This document shows positions 49,441 through 60,639 of a stretch of DNA of 64,000 nt, in pieces. Source of the stretch: Pterois miles (lineage: Eukaryota; Chordata; Actinopteri; Perciformes; Scorpaenidae); assembly GCA_947000775.1 (NCBI GenBank), contig CAMQGK010000008.1:7900501-7964500 (forward strand). Reading direction: 5' to 3'. Each line of letters opens with the position of its first letter. The first letter of the stretch is position 1. Made by a program: the position numbers and the translations under genes. The notes below the pieces were generated by a model that did not search any database, was not told the DNA's origin, and worked only from the letters and a program-made list of their open reading frames with translations.

Positions 49441-50115
49441 TCAGAATTAATGAACCTTTTATTTCTTGGCGGAGCCGGCACAAGTGCTTCATCTTGCATT
49501 ACTTTCTCATTGCTTTCAATATTTTTCTAAATTAAAGCGCGGCTAAGCTGATTATGTCATGACAAACTGCCGCTCCTGGCTGCAGGTCATTAGCTTCACT
49601 GTCTCGTAGGTCACATGTGGGGTGTAAAAGTTTTTTGTTATTCAAAGTTCAATAGATGAATTAATTTGTTGCCTTGGAGAACGAATTAATTAGATAATGT
49701 CGTCGCCACAGAGCAATCTGCCGAGCAAATTCAAATTAAATAATTCGCAACAAAAATTCTCTGATGCCCTTAGCAGTCTCAGGCTAATATTCATACAATA
49801 CCACTGTAACATTATCTCTATAGCTAAAATCTGCAGCTGCAGTGATTTGAACCCACTCCCCAGTTTGCCACAGGCTTCATTTCCCTGACATTACTAGTTA
49901 TTCTCAGTAGGAGCCCAGGTGACAGCTAATAAAAATCAACATGTTAATTAAACTGTGCATATTTAATACAAGCCTTAATTATCAACACCTGTGTGACCTA
50001 TGTCAAGTCAGCAGGCAGCATCTAGTAGCTAATATAAGTTTAAATGTGTCGCAGGCAGCGAGAAAGAAGTTAATGGCTTTCTGTGAATATAGATTTTCAG
50101 TAAAATTTTAGTGGG
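49441..50115. promoter_or_regulatory. candidate conserved enhancer block
   Basis: Dense homeodomain-type cores without any repeat: AACGAATTAATTAGATAATG, CAAATTCAAATTAAATAATT, GTTAATTAAACTGTGCATAT and CCTTAATTATCAACACCTG. This texture is typical of deeply conserved vertebrate developmental enhancers. No alignment was possible. Confidence 0.35.
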
Positions 50116-51544
50116 TTATTTTCTATAAATATGCAGTTAAAGTCTGTAAAGTGTCCTGTTCTGCAGCATGTGTTGGTGGCCATATGGGCGTATTGAGAGG
50201 GGGTTCTGCTTATCACCAAAAATGCGTCCAAAAAGGAAAAAAAAATAGAGAAGTGAATGAATCATCACATGCTGTTCTTTGTTGGTACAAATGAAGGCAG
50301 CACTTTTGAAGTCACTTAGGAGTTGGTAATTCCCAAATGGAGGACTGTTTGAGTTGATGTTAACTGTTCAAACACAAGTCTGAGCAGCTAAGATGAAGAA
50401 GAGCGAGCAAATATCAGCAAACCGCACATAAAAGGGAATACTCCTACAGCTATTGATGTCTTTGAACAAATTCTTAGTTTTAAGAAATACAATAATTTTT
50501 TACATAACTGGCCAGGATAGAGTTAAGATGTCTTCTAAAACAGTGGCAGTCCGGTGAAAGAGTTAATGCACTTTCCCACCGGCCCTGACTCGGATAAAAT
50601 GTCTTCACACACCAAAGGGACAACATTTTGGACGTCCATGCTGGTCTATACACTTTGTCATACCCCCCCTAAATGTTTCATGAGGTCAATATTTTGCCTT
50701 TTGTTTTATGGTCAATAATGCATCAAAATATCAAACAGTATTTTAGTGTAACGTGGCCTATCTAACGCCATTTCCAGCTTGAAACACTGTCAGCTCTTGG
50801 GGAGCTTTTATGGCGGAGATCAAAGCATCGCCAGGCTTCTGTTTTTACCCGGCTGCATAAAAGATCAAGGTATGTAATGAGGCAACCTGAGAGGTGATAG
50901 TTCAGAAGATGAAAGTATTGGCTGCTTTGGATAAGTCAAAGAGATGTGTACTATTCTGAAATTCAAGCATCCCATGCTTTCACTGTAACAATGATCACCA
51001 TTATTATTAATTGTATAATTTGCACTTGATCTCTGCTTAGATTGTGTTGAGTAATATCTTTGTATGTTATCTCATATGGAATATCCCATATGTAAAAAGA
51101 CCTATTAGATGATATCTTAAAAAAAAGCATGATCAGCCTATTTATTGAAGTGCAGTCATTAACTTTTGCTGAGTGCTCTATTGTAGGCATCAGTTTAAAG
51201 CTCCCAAAAGGTTACATTTGCAACACAGCCAAATAAACTGTCTGCTCATGTATGAGTCCCAACAGGTTCAATAACAAATAAATAAACAAATAAGAAATAA
51301 TTAAATGAAATACAATTGTGTACAATACATGAATGAACCAATACAAACTATAAACGTATAATGAAATCTTATTGCATTATTTGTATTTTCATAATAAGGA
51401 ATTCTTATTACATTACAGAAATATTTTCTTCAAAATGTTATTTTCCCCAACAACACTTATCTTATGTCACATTTTGTTTTATGTTAATTTTTTCTGAGTG
51501 TTACTTTTTTACTTTTTCCTCCAACTACTTTCTTTTCTAAAAAC
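50116..51544. other. gene-free stretch
   Basis: Nothing recognised. Confidence 0.45.
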
Positions 51545-52075
51545 CTTGAGTTGTGTGTCTCACTAAGTATTTAATATTCTTATCAACATGGGAGTGGACT
51601 TATATATGCAAATGTTTGTTTACATTTATTATTGGAAATAAATCAACACAAAACAATGAGAAATATTGCAGAAACCCTCACAGGTGCTGCATTTAGCATT
51701 TAAAAAAAAAAAAAAAGTAAGTGTGTCAAGTGTGTGTCTAAGTATGTCTGTAAAGGGACAGAGAGACTTATGGATACCCACAGAACCCATTTTCATTCAC
51801 ACAGCTAGAGATTAAAGGTCAAGGGACCCATTTGTAAATGGCCATGACAGTTTTTTGATAAATTAGCGCACGTTTGGAGTGTTATTTAACCTCCATCCTT
51901 TTATGCTAAACAAATATGGCATGGTTGGTACCAATGGTCTCCTTCTGTTTTCTGGTTTCATATGATACTAGTATACAGTCTAGCTTTAAAACTCAGCTAC
52001 AACCTATGAACGATCAATTGCGTAAAAGAAATTAGTGGCGTTGATGGGTTATTACTACGTTAAGTTTGACAGCCC
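51545..52075 (+). mobile_element. family A non-autonomous DNA transposon-like element, copy 3 (5' truncated)
   Basis: Begins inside the element (AGTATTTAATATTCTTATCA, then ACATGGGAGTGG) and keeps the 3' end AAGTTTGACAGCCC, the inverted form of the AGGGCTGTCAA start seen in copy 2. An A tract lies at about 51702-51716. Confidence 0.8.
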
Positions 52076-55000
52076 AAGAAACAATGTGAATACAATATAA
52101 AAACACATTTTGAAAATAGGCATTTTGAAATAAAAATGTCTATACTCAAATAAATCAACTCCAATAAGACTTAAGTCTTAATAAGATAGTAGGAATGTAT
52201 TAAATTAAAATGAGCTGGGTTTTAATAATATCTTTAATTATTTCTCTTGGTTTTAAATTATTTATTCATTTGAGCATTTATTTCGTAACCTCTTATTCAT
52301 TTATTCAATATTGAACACTGGCGCTCCATATACAAGTGGGCGTACAACATGAAATGATTTAAAACAGAGACAAATGTAAAAGATGAGAGCCTCTTGAATT
52401 TGAATCATACAGTATGGTACTAAAAGGCTGACCTAGACAGCAATCAGCTAATCTAGTTATTATCACCGACCCCTGGAAGAATGAAAGGGCATTGTAATCA
52501 AGCAGGCACCCTGCAGTGATTTCATTCCAGTGGATCGTCAATACTGTGAACTATAGAAAACCTGAAATTAATCTGTTGGTCATATCGTAAGTCACGCTGA
52601 GCACAGCAAGACAGCTCGCCCTCCTGGGGTGGGGGGGTCATTAGCGCTTCATTTTTCACTTAACCCTCTGTGGCTGGGTTGTTGAGGAGTGGTCGCACAT
52701 GCAAGTGTTCTGCTGAGCACCATCAGTCTGTCATTCATATGTCAGAGATGCCGAAAGTATCGGGAAACTGTCTTGTTAGCTATTGATCGCCACACAAGTC
52801 CTTGATATACTTCAGTCAAAATTACATAAATGGATGACTTCTGCCGTTAACATTTTTACTCTTTCCCCTCTCGGATATGTTAAAAATGATCATTCAAGTC
52901 TCATAACAGACAAATATTCAAGTTGATGATAAATATAAGTGTAGTGTAAAGTTTAAGTGCAATGCTGATTTTATGATGAAAGTAGTAAGGACAACAAAGC
53001 AAAAAAAAAGTACATTAACAGAGGAATATATGGTCCCTCTTACATATATCTTCTAGCATAAGAAGGGGTTATTCAGTGGTTAACTTCATCTCTCCTCGGT
53101 GTTCATGAACAATGATTAAAAATTACTCAATTATTCAAGTGGTTTCAAACACAGCAGGCTTCTAATCTGGCTCTAATAATGCCCACACCTCTATGACTAA
53201 TTCTGTGAAGGGCGAGGCAACAAACTCAAAATATACGTTACTGTCAAGAGTCTGAGCACCCACATTGCCTTCTTCAGGGTGCTGTAAAAGAATAGCTCAG
53301 CTGAGGAGGGCCATCTGGAGGAGGTGTTACAGCTAAGACAATACCAACAACAAGAGAATATACCCATCTCATCTAATGTACAAGGTTGTCTGGCGAAAAG
53401 ACTGAAAGACATTTGCCTCATGGTTATTATCACCCGTTTCCGGTATTCTATTGAATATAGTATGTTTTAGATTAGATCACAAAATAGGTAGTTCAAAGTG
53501 ATGCCACCATCATTCATCATCTTATGTAAAAGCAGAGATGGTGCATGACTGGTCAGGCAAGATGAATGGCTAATAATTTAGCTTAATGGTGTCCATGGTA
53601 TCTCGATCACAATGAGATAATGCAAATAATGACATTAAATATGATCTGAAAAGAACAAGTAAGTAGCACCACAATACTTGTGTGTACTGGCATGCTTTTA
53701 TACCTTTTCTCTGAACTTCACACACTACATTATGACTGTATTTATTCTCTGCACATTTTTCTCATCCTTTCCTTTACCAGCCCAAAATCATTTTATAGAA
53801 AACTTGAACTCCTGATACAAACTTATAAAGTATGTGGCACAAATGCATGGTTCTGAGAGCTACTCACTTCATGAAGGACAAAGAGGATGTGCATCGATAT
53901 GCCAGGAGAGATCACAGTTGGACAACAGTGTTTGGGATTCCTCGGCTGACTTCATCTTTCACCTCCTTCTGTTTGATGCTCCCCATCCTGTTGATGCCCA
54001 GTAACAGTTGTGTTATTTTTATAAAAGTGTGTAAATGACTGTATCAGTGAGCACAGCATTGTCATATGAAATAGTCACTACTGGACATCACAAACGAGAA
54101 ACTCCTGAAATGACAGTGACATACTTTTAACTCTTATCTGATGAGACAATGTGGTTGTGGTGTTGACATGTTACTGACGACACCTAATGCTACTGTTGAC
54201 AGCCTTGTCTTCACTGTTAAGTATCTGCTTAAGATAACGTTAGCTTCATAGAGTGACTGGTAGCGGTGCCTCACAGCCTCAGGTTTCAATGCGAGATTTT
54301 ATTGTGAAAGCTTAAAACTGTAGGAATGTGTTTCACCGCCTGCCTGTCATTTAGCACTATAACTGACAACCAGCTAGACCCCTCTAAAACTGAGTGAGCA
54401 TAATAACCAAACAGCAACCAATAGTTTATTTAGAACACTTTATATAACCATCAATTATAAATGGGAAATTGTTAGTTAATTAAACCTACTTAACTATTTT
54501 ACTGTTGTCTTTTTTAGGGGGTATAGGGGTCTTTAGGGGGATATAACATTCTCAAATTAATCAGGTCCCCAGCTTTCAGATGATGTACACATTTTGTTGT
54601 TCTAGTCATAAAACAGAAATAAACACATTAATTATTTTTAAATGAATTGTAAAACAGTATAAGGGTTTGGAACATTATAATCGCAGTATATTATTTTTTT
54701 GGTGATTGGATGGCAAGCACCTCTATTCTGGAAACTGCTCAGAAACCCCCTTATTGTCAATATAGCTAGAAAAGCCATCCATCCTCTGAATGCTCCAGGT
54801 CTCTAGTTTGCGGCTGTAACGTTTCATGAGGCTGTGATTATCTTAAAATTTTCAAAAAATAGTCTCACTTAAATTAAACGGTGAATGATCGTTGTCGTAA
54901 TGTTATGTTTGCAATAACAAACTGTTAAAATAAGAAATTATAGCATTATTGATAATTAGTGAACATTAATTATCATTTCATTGTTTAACAGTCAATGTTA

Positions 55001-55424
55001 ACTAAGTTTAATTAATAATCAATTTACTATTTCCTATAAATAATGGTTATTATAAAGGGTTACCTTTATGTTTAGATGATTAGCTCACAGAATTAACACT
55101 AACAGCTGAGGAGGAATTTGGCAGCAGCATTTGTTATAATAGAGTACAGTAAAGTGTTAATTATTGAGCAGTAGAAGACCTCCAGACGGAGTCTTGCTGG
55201 CTGTTTCCCACCGTTTCCAGTCTTTATAAGTTTAGCAGTTCCTGGCTCCAAATACTGTACATGTTTACCATACAGATAAGAGGGTAACCAACTCAGGCGG
55301 CATAAAAAATGTTGGCATCGTACGTTTCAGCAGACCACAGGATACGTTGAATGACGATGTTTCACATCAGCCTCGTATTATGCTTGCAGAAATGCACCGT
55401 GCCACATGGCTAGCATTCTGAAAT
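52076..55424. other. gene-free stretch
   Basis: AT-rich. 54420-55070 is very AT-rich with scattered TTAAT palindromes. No gene seen. Confidence 0.45.
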
Positions 55425-56060
55425 GATTGATTAGGTTTAGGCAACAAAACCACTTGGTTAAAGCTGGGATGGGTAATATGTTTTGTAAACATTTTTTGCT
55501 GTGTTTGATGACATTTATGTCAACGTCAACAAGTTGCTAGCTTGACAGCTGTGAGCACTAACAATATCCATGTTTGTTGTTTACATGAATCATGATACGT
55601 TTACATTTGTGATGATAATTTTAAGGGAGTGGCTTCGGAGGGAGGCCTGAAGGGACTTGGCTGTCAGTGTTGCCAACTTGGCAACTTTCTTGTAAGATTT
55701 AGCGACTAGTGCAGCTTTCCACTTTCATCAGAAAAGATCTGACAACACTGGGCTGGGTTTTTTGGATAGATCATTTTTGAAATCTAACTTACTCTTGCTG
55801 GTTTCTCCAATGTTGTTTATCCAAGCTTTAAGCTTAGGAAAAAGTAAGACCAAAAAATAATAATACCAACTTTAATGTAACAACCTTAACAACTTAACTA
55901 GTGGACTTGATGTAATGTTATGAAAGAAGCATAAAGTCAACATTTATTTTTGGTTTCACACGGGACACAAACATGGGCGATTGTGAGTGTTTGACCTTTC
56001 ATCCACCTCTCCCGCATGCCATTCTCACTTCTACTTATTATTATGGCATATAACTTTCAA
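55425..56060 (+). repeat. dispersed repeat family B, copy 3, split by a nested insertion
   Basis: The left part (GGTTTAGGCAACAAAACCAC) and the right part (CACACGGGACACAAACATGG, then CATCCACCTCTCCCGC) match copy 2. About 450 bp between them contains a different repeat (AGTGTTGCCAACTTGGCAAC, TTTAGCGACTAGTG). Confidence 0.6.
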
Positions 56061-57239
56061 CAACGGTCGCATGATATATTACATCACTTCCTCGAAACAA
56101 ATTAAACATCCACATTGAACAGATCTGCAACATTTCTCTCTACCGACTGGGCCAGAGTAACATCAACCTTCTCATCCAACTCTCGACAAGAAAGTGAAAT
56201 AATGTTGGATTATCCTCATTCTACGTACTGTCTACTAAAGCAGGATGTGACTCTGGTCTTTTGGAAACAAGGAAAAATATATATGTAAGAGATTACTCCT
56301 AAAACCAGCTATACTCAAATTCCTTTAACAATTAATGACACGATGGGACAGAAAGCCTACATAGAAGCATGGAAAAAAAGTGAATATTAAAATAACTCTG
56401 CTGCCTCAAGAAGCATGTTCAATCTGTAGTTTCCTCTGTTGTCTATTCTTGCTCCATTTCTGTCAAGGAAAAAATATAGAGCACCGCGATAACATTTTCT
56501 TCTCATTTGGCAAATAAGAGTCAAAGAGTCAGTAAACATGCTTCGCTTTCCTCTTCAGTGGCTTTGAAGATTTGCCACTTCTCCCCTTTAGCACATTAAC
56601 ACTGAAGGTTTAACCATGCTTACCAGGCTTTTATAAATTAGATGTACCTCAAACTCAAATAATACCAAGTGATAATATGAGTCGGGGACCCTTTTTTCCA
56701 ATTTTGGGTAGCTGGTGAAAAAAGTACTAACCAGAAAACAGTAAAAAAAAAAAAAAAAAAGACTCCTTATAATTATGTGCAACACAAGTGATGATAATAA
56801 CGAGACAAAGAAAAAGCCCAGAAGGGGAAAAGCAGAATAGTGAATAACAATCCAGTGGTAATGTTATGATTCTTTGCAGTTACAATAAAATGGTGCAGGG
56901 ATACTGAATATTATGCAAAGCTAAATTCATAAGGATAAATCCGTTGATTCACAATATTGCCATTACATTGAGTTGATGGGAATTAGAGGTTATGTTGGTA
57001 CAAATGTTAGTATTTTTCCACAATGTGTTGTCGTTTTGTGTGTGCTTTCGGCTGTTGTGGTGGCTGAAACCTGAATTCTCCTGCAGCTTCAAAGCAGATA
57101 GAGAGCAACACATTTCACCCTTATGTGCCAACTTTTTGATAAGCACAAAGAGACATCTTAACCACTTGTCAGTCAGCTAGCAGCCGGGCCGAGAAGACAG
57201 ACAGGCCAACAAAACAAACAACCGACATTCCTCCATCTA
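56061..57239. other. gene-free stretch
   Basis: A tract at about 56743-56760. No gene seen. Confidence 0.45.
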
Positions 57240-57660
57240 ACCCATCTCTGAATAAATGGACAAAAGCAGCGAGGGAGGCAATAACCAGACTGCTAAACCT
57301 GCTCCGCTCACACCGGCACACCAGCCAATTCAGCATCAAGTCACCCAAATGATATTGCGCGTGTGGAGGCCTGGCCCAGCCAAGTGTAAATAAGCATTTC
57401 CACGCTCAGCATTGGGTGTATAACATGGTGTCAGGTAGCCACAATCAATGTAGGGAGGCAGAAGGAGCAATCAGCCAACCTTCGCCTCGCGGAGATGGAG
57501 GGCCACCGCCGTACACACAAACAACCAATCACCACGGGACAGTGATTGATGTCTCATCCCGCTTTGAAATCTATCATCCCGACCAAGTGGCTGTCGAGAC
57601 CTCGCCTGACAGATTGTTAAACACAGCTTAATATGCATCACCCTGGCAAATAGTTCATTA
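57240..57660. promoter_or_regulatory. candidate conserved enhancer block
   Basis: Repeat-free and GC-balanced, with CAACCAATCACCAC, GTGATTGATGTC (PBX/HOX-like), AATATGCATCACC and TTCATTAATTC. An open frame crosses it but has no family motif. Confidence 0.3.
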
Positions 57661-57907
57661 ATTCTTTATTATGTGGGCCTGGGTTGTGTAAGCCATTGTC
57701 CAAACCTGTATTTAATACACTAAATGCTTTGGTGTCCAGAGTGAGACATGGTTAAGTAATGCTGCATTCCATTCAGATCAATCCCAGAAATAATTAACTG
57801 CATATTGGGGAAAAAGAGGATACTAAAAACCACAAAGTCTACCGAATTCTTCAAAAAGAAGATAAGGAAAATATGAAGAGCAAAATAATCAGACAAAACT
57901 TGTATTT

Positions 57908-58943
57908 AGGGCTGCACGATTATTGCCAAACTGATAATCCCGATTATTTTGATCAGTATTGAGACCACAATCATTCATTGATATTAGGGACAACAATACT
58001 TTTATTGCAATTTCATATTTAAATAAACAATGTTTTCACTTCCATGTTGTGCTTCATTCAATCTGTCAAAAATTCGAAACGTTATTCTTTTACTTTGTAA
58101 ATGACATCTTTAGTGGTTAGTTGCATTAACACAATTCAATTCAAATGATTAGAAAATACATGATTGTACTTTTAAATATTTGCTTGGATTAAAAAAAAAT
58201 CTTGGCATTTAATTTAATAATACAGTATATTAAAGCTGCTTAGAGGGAGTGTTAGGAATTTAAATAGGTTATAATTCCCTCTCCAATATTTATTATATAT
58301 TCCTGTGTAAACATCTCCCTCTAACAACTGTATTTATTCAAGTTTCTCACTATATATATATAATACATTTGAACACATCATGGCAGTGTTATAATTTACA
58401 ATTGCCTAATACTTCTTTTTACTGAGTAGAGGTTGAATGTGTCATAATATAATTCAATAGATCCTCCGTTAATTGCTGTCTTTTGCTCCTTGGCAGATGA
58501 GCCGGTCACTGGATACTCTCAGCAGCATCGTGGGAATGAATTACAGCATAATAATTGTCTGATTAAGGTAGTTGTTTCAAATATTTTGAGGTTCTTTGCG
58601 GCTTATTGTAGATTTACAGCTGTGCCTTCCTCACTCACACTGAAGACGTTACACACCAACGACATGTGACTTTACTGACTGTGCCGCTGTGCGCCAACGT
58701 GAAACCATCATGTGGCGGCTGCACGTAGTGTGACTGATAAAATAAATAAATAAACTAAAAGAAAAATTGGATGCTGATTGACGGTGCATCTCTAGCTGTT
58801 AGTTTAGGAAGCGCTTGATTAAGGCAGCAGATTTTCTATGAGCAGAGTATTTTAAACATCAATATCACAGTCAATCATGTTCATTTAATTGTGAGAAGCC
58901 AAAATTGAGATTGTGATTAATATCTGATTAACTGTGCTGCCCT
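57908..58943 (+). mobile_element. hAT-like non-autonomous DNA transposon
   Basis: Terminal inverted repeats AGGGCTGCACGATTA at the left and, on the other strand at the right, AGGGCAGCACAGTTA. Near both ends lies ACTTGTAT/ACTTGTGT, close to an 8-bp target duplication but shifted by about two bases at the left end. No transposase frame in the 1036 bp. Confidence 0.7.
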
Positions 58944-60290
58944 ACTTGTGTCATATCTGTTTTTAGTCATCATTTAGTACAAGAACAAGTAACAAAAGAA
59001 AGGAGATAGACAATATCTGGTGACATATACCAGGATTCCTGGCCTCCACACTCTATTAACAAAATACCAAGTACAACTATACTTGCGAGCGTGGTGAGGC
59101 AACAGCTCGGTTTATTCTTAGATCTGTGAAATCACATTGCATCTTGTCAGTGTCATTTATGCTACCTCACCTCGCCCTTTAAAGTTTACTGAGAGACTGC
59201 GAATTATACAGGCAACCACTGTCTTCTTGCCAGATTCCTTAAAATCCCTGTGAGATTTCTTAGCAGCTTGCTTCTGCTCCGCTTCACAAAGGCCTATTTT
59301 GTTGCAAATAAGTATGGAGGAGCGCGCACTGAGTAAGCTGGCATAATTATTTAATGTACTTTGGCATTCTGACAACAGTTTTTGAAGCTGTTATGGTGGT
59401 GCCCTTGCAGACCACATCCTGCACAAACTGTGACTTATGGAAGGTAAAACCTTGCCGAAAAGGCCTGAATGATGAATGCCAATGCGACATGAGTCGCATT
59501 CGTTACAAACGCCACCCAAGGGGCAAGCTGCATCACTTAGTTCTTCCACCCACATGGAGCTTTCTGTTTATCACCCACCATCTTGACAAGTTGTTCCTCA
59601 TCTGCGCACCTAAGTGTCCTCCTCGACCGCCCGTCCCCTCCCTCCGTTGGCTGGGGAAGTCACAGAAAAGGGGGAGGAGAGGTGCCTTCACGGCGAGGGT
59701 TATTTTTCTTCCCTGATCCCTGTCTGATAAGTGTGTTTGCTCTTTTGTGTCTGGGGCTACTCTTAATCAAGAGGAGGTGGAACATAGAGAGAATTTAGAG
59801 GGGCTGCTGATAAGGAAAGCATCTGTTTAACATTTTTTCTAACATGCAGGGTTACAGACCAAAGGCAATTTGGCCACAGGAAAGGCAGATAAAAATGGTA
59901 TAGCACATTAATGCAGATGTATTCAGAGTGCTGCAGACAATACTAGAGCCATTCAGTGAAATTATCTCTTCACTTAGATTCCAGTTGATGATGAAATTGA
60001 TAGTATCTTTTTTGATAGCAGACTCATTGCTTTTTACGATACTGTAGTACATGGACTATATTGTCAATCCTGGCTATGCTAGAGATAATTACATCGAGTC
60101 ATGTGATGGACACATCAAATTGTGCATATCTATATGCAGGCGAAATGAAGCAAATCGCAAAGAATGGTTATAATCCTTTTTCAAGTGCAGTATCTGTGAG
60201 GTGGGGAGTGGACACTAATTTAACATTTCAAAGGTTTTGCACTGCTCACATCCAACTTTATACCTGTAATCACCTCTCACAAATATATTT
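58944..60290. other. gene-free stretch
   Basis: 59280-59700 is GC-richer, repeat-free and crossed by a 120-codon open frame without family resemblance. It may be a conserved block. It includes the palindrome listed at 59481. Confidence 0.4.
59481..59500. repeat. perfect 8-bp-arm palindrome
   Basis: AATGCGAC, a 4-bp spacer ATGA, then GTCGCATT. Confidence 0.8.
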
Positions 60291-60561
60291 TTAGCCTCTT
60301 GGATTCTGCCGCCCCCACTGGCTGCTTCCCCAGGGAAATAACCATTCCCGGCGCTGACATCCACGGTGTGTTCTCTATAGATCAAATAAATCTGGTCCTG
60401 AATTGCCAAGGCCCTGAGGGTTCATGCTGCCAAACACATGAACTGTCTTTGTTAATGCCTGCTGGTCAACTATCAATAACTCCTGAAGGGGTTCTACTCC
60501 TGGAGGACGTGCCACATCGAAAAGCATCACATACTGGACAAAGTTAAGAAGAAAGCTAAAC

Positions 60562-60625
60562 TTGATCTCCAGCAAGTAAGATCGTGAGTGGCTTCAAGTC
60601 GTGCTACGCCTTTGCCGGAGATCAA
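60562..60625. repeat. 14-bp-arm imperfect inverted repeat (stem-loop)
   Basis: TTGATCTCCAGCAA pairs with TTGCCGGAGATCAA (13 of 14) across a 36-nt loop. Transcribed, it would fold into a hairpin of about 64 nt. Confidence 0.55.
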
Positions 60626-60639
60626 ATTTAGGCTTCCTC

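Noticed and set aside
57416..57631. 71-codon open frame on the plus strand
   Set aside because: Protein-like at first sight, but no homologue is recognised and the block looks regulatory.
59354..59716. 120-codon open frame on the plus strand
   Set aside because: No recognisable domain. The cysteine pairs (CTNCDLW, CQCDMS) are too few and irregular for a zinc-finger or EGF call.
60215..60575. Two overlapping protein-like minus-strand frames (VQYVMLFDVARPPGVEPLQE and IYREHTVDVSAGNGYF)
   Set aside because: They occupy different frames with a stop between and match no family I know. More likely conserved non-coding sequence or chance.
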